Source of the DNA: Mucilaginibacter sp. cycad4
GTDB taxonomy: Bacteria; Bacteroidota; Bacteroidia; Sphingobacteriales; Sphingobacteriaceae
Reading direction: 5' to 3'
DNA length: 64,000 nt
NCBI RefSeq assembly: GCF_034263275.1
Contig: NZ_CP139559.1
Location: forward strand, 5,332,001 to 5,396,000
The notes beneath the pieces were generated by a model. The model had not been told where the DNA came from. It saw only the letters and a list, made by a program, of their open reading frames with translations, and ran no database searches. Both the position numbers and the translations under genes were made by a program. Shown piece after piece: positions 44,237 through 52,233 of this stretch (its first letter is position 1; every line of letters starts with the position of its first letter).

Positions 44237-44998
44237 ATGATGAAGCGCATTATATACTTACTGCTCATCATCGTTATGCCGATATATGCATTAGCTAACG
44301 ATGAAGCTAACATCCTGTTAAAAAAAGGGAACGACCAGTACGCCAAAGGCCAGTACAAGGAAGCTATAACCACCTATCAGAAAATTGTGAACGATGGGCA
44401 CCAGTCGGCATTGGTTTATTATAATTTGGGCAACGCTTATTTTAAAAATGAGGATGTACCATCGGCCCTGTTATATTATGAAAAGGCGCACAAGCTTTCG
44501 CCCGGCGATGATGATATCAATTTCAACATTCAGTTTGCCAATCAAAAAACAGCAGATAAGGTAGAGGCCGGCACCGAGTTTTTCATTACCAAATGGTGGC
44601 ACTCGTTCATTCTCCGTTTTTCGTTAACTACTTTAGCCGTTCTGACAATCCTGTTTATTATTGCAGGTTCGGCCTTACTTATAGTTTACAGGTTTACCAA
44701 TTCGGTAAGCATTAAAAAGTGGTCGTTTTATTCGGCTTTAGTGATATTGCTTTTGGGTTTTGCAAGCATGTTTGTGGCAAGCCGCCAGGATCAATATTTT
44801 GACGCACACCATGGCGCAATCATTTTCAGCACATCGGTAAACGTAAAAAGTGCTCCCACGCCAAACGCTAAAAACCTGTTCCTGATCCATGACGGCACCA
44901 AGGTTGAAATTTTAGAAGATAATAACGGCTGGATGAAAATCAGGCTGGCCAGCGGCAACGAGGGTTGGATCAATGCTTCTGATGCTAAAGAAATATAA
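44237..44998 (+). CDS. batE: BatE, TPR and SH3-domain protein
   Basis: About 253 residues from the ATG directly after batD; a TTG at 44219 would overlap batD and is not preferred. A signal peptide (LLLIIVMPIYALAND) leads to two TPRs (ILLKKGNDQYAKGQYKEAI, SALVYYNLGNAYFKNEDVPS). Two membrane helices follow (LAVLTILFIIAGSALLIV, SALVILLLGFASMFV). A C-terminal SH3_3-like domain (TSVNVKSAPTPNAKNLFLIH, WMKIRLASGNEGWINASD) ends it. It is the last gene of the operon. SH3_3 domains often bind peptidoglycan or peptides. Confidence 0.9.
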   Translation: MMKRIIYLLLIIVMPIYALANDEANILLKKGNDQYAKGQYKEAITTYQKIVNDGHQSALVYYNLGNAYFKNEDVPSALLYYEKAHKLSPGDDDINFNIQFANQKTADKVEAGTEFFITKWWHSFILRFSLTTLAVLTILFIIAGSALLIVYRFTNSVSIKKWSFYSALVILLLGFASMFVASRQDQYFDAHHGAIIFSTSVNVKSAPTPNAKNLFLIHDGTKVEILEDNNGWMKIRLASGNEGWINASDAKEI

Positions 44999-45080
44999 TT
45001 TTTGAGGAGGTGAAAGGATAAAGGTAAAAGGCGAAAGGTTGTCTTTTACCTTTAATTCAACATCTTGCCATTTCTCATCA

Positions 45081-45227
45081 CTGGTCGAAGTTTAGCGATA
45101 GCGTAACTTCGTCCTAAAATCATGGAAGCATCCTGCTTCCTTTAATCATCAATTTGGGAAATCGCAATTAAGCTGAAAGCTTAACCTATTTTGGGTCCAA
45201 ATTACGCTATCGCTAAACTTGAACCAG
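45081..45227. repeat. Inverted-repeat element (AAGTTTAGCGATAGCGTAA)
   Basis: The left end is CTGGTCGAAGTTTAGCGATA continuing GCGTAA. The right end is its inverse, TTACGCTATCGCTAAACTT followed by GAACCAG. The 147-bp element fills most of the gap between batE and the sugar kinase and has no reading frame of note. Confidence 0.75.
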
Positions 45228-45242
45228 TATTTGCTTTTTGCT

Positions 45243-46130
45243 TTAAGCTTTCGGCTTCAAGCTGTGTTTTGCTAACAGCTCCAGCACATCTTCTTCCGTA
45301 CCTGTAAATGGGCCTGATGATTCGATCTTGAAGCTTGCCATGGCAGCTGCAAATTCACCGGCTTCCTGGAAATCTTTGCCTTTGGCGCGCTGGTATAAAT
45401 AACCTGCCATATAGGTATCGCCGCAACCTGTAGCATCGACTACCTCAACCGGTTTATAAGCCGGGATCTGGTAATAAACACCATCGGTATAAATAACCGA
45501 GCCCATGCTGCCCAGTGTAACCACCACTTCTTTAACGCCCCATTCGTTCAAAACTTTGGCGCCTTCATGGATATCAGTAATACCGGTGAGCACCTCCATT
45601 TCGTGCTCGTTCACTTTCAGGATGTGGATATATTGCAGGGCTTCACGTTTTTCGGGCCAGTCGATAGCTATTACATTTTTATCTTCTACCTTACGGAGAT
45701 AGCCCTGCGCATCAAGCGACAGCTTGCCGCGTAGCGCAAGTGCTTTAATGAACTCTACTGGGATATCATCGGCCAGCAGAGGACCTAAGTGGTAAACATC
45801 AGCCTCAATCTCATCAAGCTGTTCAATGGTAAAAGGGTCTGCTTTTTGCAGCACGCGCTGGGTACGGTGGTCCTGGTTAACAGAGTAAATATTTTCAAAA
45901 TAAACTGTTTCGCCGCCTGTTGTTGCATGTACCTCGATACCCTTGCCCCGGAGCTTATCAACCACAGGCATTTCGCTTAAAGCAAGCGAAGTAACCAGGG
46001 TATACTTCACATCCATATTACGGATGGCGTTTGAAAAATAAAAAGAAGTACCGCCAGCCATATGTTTCACCGCTTGCGGTGTCACCACTTTATCTAACGT
46101 AATATGCCCTACACAACAAATATCGTACAT
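45243..46130 (-). CDS. PfkB-family sugar kinase
   Basis: A kinase of 295 residues. The N-terminal signature is MYDICCVGHITLDKVVTPQAV and GGTSFYFSNAIRNM; the C-terminal PfkB signature is VVDATGCGDTYMAGYL, with the catalytic Asp near 236. The usual GAGD is GCGD here. The family phosphorylates ribose, adenosine, fructose or other sugars with ATP. The exact sugar is not clear. It has a strong promoter upstream and no co-transcribed partner. Confidence 0.88.
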   Translation of the reverse strand: MYDICCVGHITLDKVVTPQAVKHMAGGTSFYFSNAIRNMDVKYTLVTSLALSEMPVVDKLRGKGIEVHATTGGETVYFENIYSVNQDHRTQRVLQKADPFTIEQLDEIEADVYHLGPLLADDIPVEFIKALALRGKLSLDAQGYLRKVEDKNVIAIDWPEKREALQYIHILKVNEHEMEVLTGITDIHEGAKVLNEWGVKEVVVTLGSMGSVIYTDGVYYQIPAYKPVEVVDATGCGDTYMAGYLYQRAKGKDFQEAGEFAAAMASFKIESSGPFTGTEEDVLELLAKHSLKPKA

Positions 46131-46182
46131 GAAATTCCCCTATTATGATTTGATACTCAGCCCTTATTATTAAAACAAACGG

Positions 46183-46213
46183 CAAATGTAAGAAATAGGA
46201 TTTTGTGTACAAG
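46183..46213 (-). promoter_or_regulatory. Promoter of the PfkB kinase gene
   Basis: On the minus strand: CTTG (46213-46210), exactly 19 bp, then TACATTTG (46190-46183). Start of transcription is expected near 46177, giving a leader of about 47 bases. Confidence 0.65.
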
Positions 46214-46239
46214 AAGTTATCTGTTTTGTGACAGGGAAA

Positions 46240-47430
46240 TCACTTTAAGAATTGTTTAGAATTTACCACGCTCAATACATCCACATCAGCCATCTCGGCC
46301 AGGTCATCAAAATATACCGATGCCAGATGTTCCCAGCTTAACCGGCTGCTGTATTGAAGCCCCTCTTCAATAAACTGTTCTCTTAAGCTATTGCTTTTAA
46401 GCAGTAATTCAATCCTTTCAACATAGCAGGCGGCATTATAAGGCTCGCATTTAAAACCATTAATGCCCTGCTCAATAAAATCTTTTGAACCGCCGCCATC
46501 TGCTATAATACACGGCAGGCCCGATGCCATAGCCTCAAGCACCACATTGCCATAAGTTTCGGATACGGAAGGGAACAGGAACAAAGTGGATGACGCGTAT
46601 AAAACCGAAAGTGTTTTATGATCAACCTTACCGGTAAATACTGCATTTTTCATCCTCATTTCACATACCTTGCGTGCTACGCCGTCGCCTGCAATAATAA
46701 AGTTAACCTCCGGGTGCTGATTTTGCATAATGGTATAAATCTCAAACAAGGTCTCCAGGTTTTTCTCCCAAACCAGGCGGCTTGCAAACAAAATAGTGGG
46801 GTTATCATTTCCGGTTAGCGCACGCATGGCCTTGCCGTTTTTATTCCGGGGCGAAAATAGTTTAGTGTCCATTCCCCTTTGCCAAAGCTTCATACGGTAG
46901 GTATCCACTCCAATATCAATCAGCTCTTCCTTCATACTTACCGAAGGCACGTATACCTGGTCGCACTGGTTATAAAAAGCCTCGTGGCTTTCGGCCATTA
47001 TTTGCTTAACCTTATTGATCAAAAAAGGGGTATGTTTCAGGTAATAATCGATATAGGAAATAAAATGGGTATGATAGATGCTAATGACAGGCAAACCATG
47101 CTGTGCTGCATATTTTAAAGCGAAATTACCTAATAGCGATGGCGTGGCGATGTGTACAACATCAGGCGAAAAGCTATCAATCTCTTCCTTCAGCTCGCTC
47201 ATAACCAGGGCGGGTATGGCCATGGTATAGCCTGTATTAATAGGCAGCGTTAAAGCCGGAACTTTTAGTGATTCAAAGCCCGCTATACTATCCGGACCGG
47301 CACCATATACGAACAAAAATTCAAAAATATCACGGTCAATCCGTTTAATGAGCTGGTACATGGTGCGTACCGCGCCATCAAAATCTTCAATAAGTATCTC
47401 GGCAAAAAAAACTACTCTGATCTTTTTCAT
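46240..47430 (-). CDS. GT4-family glycosyltransferase
   Basis: A protein of 396 residues with no signal peptide. The GT-B fold has an N-terminal acceptor domain (IRVVFFAEILIEDFDGAVRT, VVHIATPSLLGNFALKYAA, ISIYHTHFISYIDYYLK) and a C-terminal donor domain. The donor domain has ILFASRLVWEKNLETLFEIY and the ExxxxxxxE motif SETYGNVVLEAMASGLP (about 288-304). Similar proteins glucosylate diacylglycerol or phosphatidylinositol in the inner membrane. It begins 21 bases after the PI-PLC/GDPD-like gene and is probably in the same operon, which points to lipid work. Confidence 0.88.
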   Translation of the reverse strand: MKKIRVVFFAEILIEDFDGAVRTMYQLIKRIDRDIFEFLFVYGAGPDSIAGFESLKVPALTLPINTGYTMAIPALVMSELKEEIDSFSPDVVHIATPSLLGNFALKYAAQHGLPVISIYHTHFISYIDYYLKHTPFLINKVKQIMAESHEAFYNQCDQVYVPSVSMKEELIDIGVDTYRMKLWQRGMDTKLFSPRNKNGKAMRALTGNDNPTILFASRLVWEKNLETLFEIYTIMQNQHPEVNFIIAGDGVARKVCEMRMKNAVFTGKVDHKTLSVLYASSTLFLFPSVSETYGNVVLEAMASGLPCIIADGGGSKDFIEQGINGFKCEPYNAACYVERIELLLKSNSLREQFIEEGLQYSSRLSWEHLASVYFDDLAEMADVDVLSVVNSKQFLK

Positions 47431-47451
47431 CTTACTGACTGATTAGGTTTA

Positions 47452-48300
47452 TCACTTGCTGTTCACCTTCGCATATCTTATCGGTTCCTGTCCCGCCATC
47501 AGAAATTCCCTCAATTCGGCTAAATGATCGGTATTGATCAGGTCAACTTCACATTCAAGCAAAGCCCGCCATACTTCCTTATTTTCGGGCGAAGCCCACA
47601 AGCGTACCCGCTTTTTATATTGGTGTGCTGCAGCTACGTAATCGCGTAGCAATTGTTTTTGATTTTCAGGTATCGGGCCGTTGCCTGTCCAGCTAAGCAA
47701 GCGTGAATATTTGCAGCTGGCCGTTTTATAAACAGTGTTTGAAACTGTGTCGGTACGCACCTGCATCAAGTCTTCATCAATAAAAGCATAGCGCTGTTTT
47801 TGCGCCTTAAGCATTTTATAAGGCTTGTTACCGGTTATAACAATGGTTACGCTCCCTTCGGTTATTCTGCCGTTATCATAGCTCGACAGCATGGGTGCAT
47901 AACGTTTTAAAACTTCCGATAGCTTAGCATATGTTTTATCAGCGTCTGATTTAATATCGATCATGAGGGTGATAGGCGATAAAGGGTACACCACTTCTCT
48001 GTTCTTGCCCTGATGGCAATCAAACAATGGGTTTAAATAAAGCTGCTCCAGGGTACGTTTCTTTTGAAAGGCAGGCAGGATATGCGCAACCAGTAATTCG
48101 CCGTCGCGCAAATAAATATCGGCCTCCACATTTTGAAAGCCATTATCCAAGGCATCGTATAAAGGGCGGTCATGCCAATAGTCATTGTGGGCGAAACCTT
48201 TGGAGAGGGGGCTGTTTTGAGCCAGGCAGGTGACGGCTCTCAGTGTCAGGATAACAAAAAACACAAATTTCAGGTGCTTGTGGCAAAATGCTGCTTGCAT
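47452..48300 (-). CDS. Secreted PI-PLC / GDPD-like phosphodiesterase
   Basis: About 282 residues from MQAAFCHKHLKF; a second in-frame Met at 48324 overlaps the -7 box, so this start is preferred. A signal peptide (FVILTLRAVTCLAQ) is followed by a TIM-barrel-like domain. The opening motif FAHNDYWHDRPLYDALDNGF and EADIYLRDGELLVAHI hold the first catalytic His, Glu and Asp. Then come LMIDIKSDADKTYAKL and a late region with LINTDHLAELREF. The family cleaves glycerophosphodiesters or inositol phospholipids. It lies upstream of a GT4 gene on the same strand. Confidence 0.8.
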   Translation of the reverse strand: MQAAFCHKHLKFVFFVILTLRAVTCLAQNSPLSKGFAHNDYWHDRPLYDALDNGFQNVEADIYLRDGELLVAHILPAFQKKRTLEQLYLNPLFDCHQGKNREVVYPLSPITLMIDIKSDADKTYAKLSEVLKRYAPMLSSYDNGRITEGSVTIVITGNKPYKMLKAQKQRYAFIDEDLMQVRTDTVSNTVYKTASCKYSRLLSWTGNGPIPENQKQLLRDYVAAAHQYKKRVRLWASPENKEVWRALLECEVDLINTDHLAELREFLMAGQEPIRYAKVNSK

Positions 48301-48321
48301 CGTAAATTTTATTTGTTGATG

Positions 48322-48329
48322 CAAATTTA
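48322..48329 (-). promoter_or_regulatory. Candidate -7 box for the PI-PLC-like gene
   Basis: On the minus strand: TAAATTTG. It lies over the upstream Met codon at 48324 and so supports the downstream start at 48300. Confidence 0.4.
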
Positions 48330-48506
48330 AGTTCCCGATATGTACAGGCAGTTATGTCATAGTAAAGTAAAAGCACCTTGTGTTTTAATTTATTGTAAAT
48401 GAGTTAACATTTTCATCACATTAAAATATACAAACCGATACTTTTCGATTAAGACGGATTCACATTAAATCCGCATTTTATAAACACCTGTTAATAAACG
48501 CAGAGA

Positions 48507-49418
48507 TTAGCTAAGGATTAACCCGGCAAGCTGCTGCCAGTTAATTGCCCTGCCGGAAAGTGCTAACAGATCCGAAATAAGCTCAAATACTTCTGCGACG
48601 CTCCTGCCCTCCTGCCTCAAATATCTAACCGATGTTGAGCCAGCCGATTTGGATAGTTTTTTCCCGGGTGCTTCAAGCAATAAAGGATGATGATAAAATA
48701 CTGTATTGTTGAAAGTAGGCTTACCCAGTACAACAGCAAGTTCAATTTGGGCCAGTGTTGAGGGCCAGAGATCATCTCCCCTTACAATCAGATCGATCCC
48801 ATAAAACAGGTCGTCAATAACTGATGTAAGCTGGTAAGCCGGGAAGCCATCCTTTTTCCTGACAATGAAATTTTCCATTTCGGCAGGTAATTGCGCCTTG
48901 ATAGTTGCGCCGTTATAATCCTTTACTTCCAATACAGTGCAATTGGTGAGTAAGCGCCAGCTTGCTTCCGGAGTATTTAACGGGATATGTTTATCAAAAC
49001 AAGCACATAACCCCACCTCATTAAGCTCCCTGCGCGAACAGGTGCAGGCAAAAACAAAACCGCCGGCTGCTAATTGCTCAAGAGCATCGTTGTACAAATG
49101 CATCCTTTGAAGCTGCGAAAAATTGACTTCAAAATCGTCCGCGTCCCGCGGGCCTTCATCCCATGGGATCTCCAGAAATTGAAGAGTATCAAAAATATCA
49201 GTTAAATATTCCGGGGTAACCCTTGCCCGGTCAAGATCATCAATCCGCAATAATATTTTTGCGCCATGTTTGCGGGCCAGTGCCGCGGTGATAGCAAACG
49301 ACAGGATATTACCCACGTGCAAAAACCCGCTTGGCGTTGGTGCTATGCGGGTTTTATTTAAATGTGTTGGTGTGCTTGTCAATTGCTTTTTATGATTGAT
49401 GAACGCTCCAAGATACAA
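48507..49418 (-). CDS. gluQ: GluQ-type glutamyl-tRNA synthetase-like protein
   Basis: A protein of 303 residues: the catalytic core of a glutamyl-tRNA synthetase without an anticodon-binding domain. The HIGH-type motif is RIAPTPSGFLHVGNIL (28-37), followed by KILLRIDDLDRARV. A Cys cluster, CTCSRRELNEVGLCACF (about 124-140), should hold zinc, and the KMSKS-type loop is KKLSKSAGS (about 251-258). GluQRS modifies queuosine of tRNA-Asp with glutamate. The N-terminus is longer than usual by about 20 residues; no better start codon is obvious. It lies 59 bases after the SDR gene. Confidence 0.88.
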   Translation of the reverse strand: MYLGAFINHKKQLTSTPTHLNKTRIAPTPSGFLHVGNILSFAITAALARKHGAKILLRIDDLDRARVTPEYLTDIFDTLQFLEIPWDEGPRDADDFEVNFSQLQRMHLYNDALEQLAAGGFVFACTCSRRELNEVGLCACFDKHIPLNTPEASWRLLTNCTVLEVKDYNGATIKAQLPAEMENFIVRKKDGFPAYQLTSVIDDLFYGIDLIVRGDDLWPSTLAQIELAVVLGKPTFNNTVFYHHPLLLEAPGKKLSKSAGSTSVRYLRQEGRSVAEVFELISDLLALSGRAINWQQLAGLILS

Positions 49419-49477
49419 AAGCGGCCGGCATCAACCAATAGTGTTATCAGGGAAAACAATCCTAAACTTTAGAGGGA

Positions 49478-50221
49478 TTATACCAGCAATGTGCCGCCAT
49501 CAACAACTAAATTCAATCCGGTGCCGAAATTTTGTTTCATAAGATAAACAAAAGCGAGGGCAACGTCATCTGCATGACCAACACGACCGAGCAGCAGGGT
49601 ATCTTTTGCCCAATTGTAAAGCCCTTCTTTATTTTCGGCAGGCAGGCTATCCCAAAGGTTAGTATCAATTACGCCGGGTATTACTGCATTTACACGTATA
49701 GGGGCTAATTCAACGGCCAATGCCCTTACCAGACCTTCCATAGCACCGCAAATGCTACTGGCTATCGACCAGCCGGAAGCTGGTCTGCTGCCGGCTGTAC
49801 CACCGGTAAGATTTACCGAACCGCCCGCATTCATGAACGGGGTGCCGTATTTAACAGCTGCATAGGCGCCCCAGTAACGGAGATTAAAAAACTGACGTGC
49901 AGCCTCAATATCCGTTTCATTGATGTTATTCAAGTTAAGGTTTTCGGCAGCGGTATAAATTAGGTGATCAAAATTACCTGCCTGCTCAAAAAAGGCCTGT
50001 ATGTTTTGTTCATGGGCGAGGTCAACAGCATAACCTTCGGCACGTTCCGGCAACTGTCTCAATGCATTATTGATCTTACTTTGATTGCCTGAAACTATCA
50101 CAACTTTTGCTCCTTCGGCAGCGGCGGCTTTTGCCGTCGCGAAGCCTATACCAGTACTGCCTCCCAATATAATCACCCGTTTGCCATTTAATGACGATTT
50201 GTTTTCAATTTGATTATTCAT
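49478..50221 (-). CDS. SDR-family protein without the usual catalytic Tyr and Lys
   Basis: A protein of 247 residues with a normal SDR cofactor fold: VIILGGSTGIGFATAKAA (15-32), VDLAHEQNIQAFF and LIYTAAENLNL. The C-terminal end (VNAVIPGVIDTNLW, GLNLVVDGGTLLV) is also normal. However, where YxxxK is expected the sequence is ASSICGAMEGLVRALAVEL, and the catalytic Ser region reads NLTGGTAGSRPASGW. Tyr, Lys and perhaps Ser are therefore replaced. I recall related proteins in bacteria and fungi with the same pattern, so it looks like a divergent subfamily rather than a mutant. The substrate is unknown. Confidence 0.85.
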   Translation of the reverse strand: MNNQIENKSSLNGKRVIILGGSTGIGFATAKAAAAEGAKVVIVSGNQSKINNALRQLPERAEGYAVDLAHEQNIQAFFEQAGNFDHLIYTAAENLNLNNINETDIEAARQFFNLRYWGAYAAVKYGTPFMNAGGSVNLTGGTAGSRPASGWSIASSICGAMEGLVRALAVELAPIRVNAVIPGVIDTNLWDSLPAENKEGLYNWAKDTLLLGRVGHADDVALAFVYLMKQNFGTGLNLVVDGGTLLV

Positions 50222-50339
50222 GATGTTTATTCTTTTTTTGACACCACAAATTTCCCCCGTAAAAACCCGGTTCCACTTACCATTTGGTAAAAAGCGAATT
50301 GGCGACTAATGATTTATCTTCAAAATTTATAACAAATGC

Positions 50340-50347
50340 TACATTTG
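50340..50347 (+). promoter_or_regulatory. Candidate -7 box for the uracil-DNA glycosylase-like gene
   Basis: TACATTTG matches TAnnTTTG exactly, ending four bases before the ATG at 50352. If used, the mRNA would be nearly leaderless. No clear TTTG at the -33 position. Confidence 0.35.
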
Positions 50348-50351
50348 GGCT

Positions 50352-51050
50352 ATGACATTTGCAGACAGGGTAATTCAATTCAATGAACAGCTAACCTACA
50401 CCGGCGATCCTTTACCGGCTGGTATCCGCATCATGAACCCTTTTAAAGAGCATCCGCAAACCATGCGCATTGTTGATGCTTTTTATCATAAGTATTACAA
50501 CGATAACCGGCAGCGCCATATCATTTTGGGTATTAATCCCGGCAGGTTTGGCGGTGGTTTAACCGGGATCCCTTTCACCGATCCTAAAAGGCTTATTGCG
50601 GAATGTCATATCAACTATGAGGGCAAAATGTCGCATGAGCCATCTTCTGTATTTGTTTACGAGGTGATCAATGCCTTTGGCGGCCCGGAAACTTTTTATA
50701 AGCAGATCTATATCAACTCACCCTGTCCGCTTGGTTTTACCAGTATCGATGCCAATGGCAAGGAAAAGAACTATAATTATTACGACAGCAAGGAATTAAC
50801 CCGCGCCGTTTACCATTTCATGATCGAAAACATCCGCAAGCAGATTGATCTGGGCATTAATACCGAAAAATGCTTTTGTTTTGGTACCGGTAAGAATGAG
50901 ACATTTTTACGCAAGCTGAATAATGAATACCATTTCTTTGGCGAAATCATAGCATTGGAACATCCGCGCTTTATCATGCAATATAAAACAGCAAGCAAGC
51001 AATTTTATATTGACAAATATCTTGCAGCTTTTGAAAGTATTGCAGGATAA
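50352..51050 (+). CDS. SMUG2-like uracil-DNA glycosylase
   Basis: A protein of 232 residues with the uracil-DNA glycosylase fold. The water-activating motif is HIILGINPGRFGGGLTG (about 57-73), followed by IPFTDPKRLIAEC; the intercalation motif is ALEHPRFIMQYK (about 202-213). The pattern matches the DUF4918/SMUG2-type proteins of Bacteroidetes, which remove uracil and related damaged bases from DNA. It is monocistronic and divergent from the SDR gene. Confidence 0.85.
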   Translation: MTFADRVIQFNEQLTYTGDPLPAGIRIMNPFKEHPQTMRIVDAFYHKYYNDNRQRHIILGINPGRFGGGLTGIPFTDPKRLIAECHINYEGKMSHEPSSVFVYEVINAFGGPETFYKQIYINSPCPLGFTSIDANGKEKNYNYYDSKELTRAVYHFMIENIRKQIDLGINTEKCFCFGTGKNETFLRKLNNEYHFFGEIIALEHPRFIMQYKTASKQFYIDKYLAAFESIAG

Positions 51051-51113
51051 AGCAGTGTTTATTTCGTGGTAAAACACTTATATTGTGTGCACCAACCAAT
51101 TAGCCTGTAAGTC

Positions 51114-52133
51114 ATGACCAAAAGCAAGTTTTTATCATTCCTGCTCTTTTTGTTTATTTCCCCAATTATTTCAAAGGGGCAATCGACAGCCAATAACAAA
51201 CTGATATCACCCCGCATCAGGGTAATTATGGATAATGATTTTGGCGGTGACCCGGATGGTTTGTTCGCCCTAACACATCTCGTACTATCTCCATCGGTTG
51301 AGGTAAGGGGTATTATCGGTTCACACTTAAACGCTAACGATGGATTTGACAAATCAAAAACCCAGGCCGATAACGCGGTAAAAGAAGCTACCAAACTATT
51401 AACCGTTTTAAAACTTAAAGACCGCTTCCCGGTTACGGCCGGCTCTAATACCGCCATGATTAATGACAGCACCCCTGTAAAAAGCAAGGCTGTTGATTTG
51501 ATCATCAAAGAAGCTTCACGTACAGATACCTCCCTGCCACTTTACATTCTTTGCGGCGCAGGGCTTACCGAAATAGCATCGGCAGTATTAACCGAGCCCA
51601 AAATTGCCGATAAGGTGACCCTGGTATGGATAGGCGGACCTGAATACAGTGACCTTGCCCTGCCCCCGCCTAATTACAGCAGCCCCGAGTATAACCTCAA
51701 TATTGATATCAATGCGGCGAGGGCTGTGTTTAACCACTCACAATTAAAGCTTTGGCAGATCCCGAGAGATGGATACCGCCAGGCCATATTGCCGTACTCT
51801 GAATTGCAACTTAAAATAAAGCCGCAGGGCGAGGCCGGTAGATACCTGACCGGCGTACTTGAAACCTTGATGGGCCGCATTCAGCAATATCATCTTAACT
51901 TAGGCGAAACCTATATTTTAGGCGATAGTCCGCTGGTATTGCTTACCGCATTGCAATCATCATTTGAGGCCGATCCCTCATCAAGCGAATATGTATTAAA
52001 GCCCTGTCCGCTTATTAATGCGAAGGGCGGGTACGATTACAATGCCTATGGCCGTAACATCCGGGTTTACCGCAGGCTGGATATCAACCTGATGTTTAAT
52101 GACTTTTTTGCCAAGCTGGAGTTAAATAAGTAA
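51114..52133 (+). CDS. Secreted nucleoside hydrolase-like protein
   Basis: A protein of 339 residues. A signal peptide (LSFLLFLFISPIISKGQS) is followed by the Asp-rich calcium site IMDNDFGGDPDGLFAL (about 39-53). The family consensus is DxDxGxDxDD; here the last Asp is Gly. Other parts are VTAGSNTAMINDS, LPLYILCGAGLTEIASAV and TLVWIGGPEYSD. Nucleoside hydrolases release bases from nucleosides. Exported members are common in Bacteroidetes. The gene is followed by a glycosidase 100 bases downstream, possibly co-expressed. Confidence 0.8.
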   Translation: MTKSKFLSFLLFLFISPIISKGQSTANNKLISPRIRVIMDNDFGGDPDGLFALTHLVLSPSVEVRGIIGSHLNANDGFDKSKTQADNAVKEATKLLTVLKLKDRFPVTAGSNTAMINDSTPVKSKAVDLIIKEASRTDTSLPLYILCGAGLTEIASAVLTEPKIADKVTLVWIGGPEYSDLALPPPNYSSPEYNLNIDINAARAVFNHSQLKLWQIPRDGYRQAILPYSELQLKIKPQGEAGRYLTGVLETLMGRIQQYHLNLGETYILGDSPLVLLTALQSSFEADPSSSEYVLKPCPLINAKGGYDYNAYGRNIRVYRRLDINLMFNDFFAKLELNK

Positions 52134-52233
52134 AAACGATTGGTGGTATATTTTTAACCATAAACGGTTTATTTAGTATTACCTTAAGCGCGGTTTTGTA
52201 ATTATTTTGCATGGTCATAAACCTTTTGGTACC

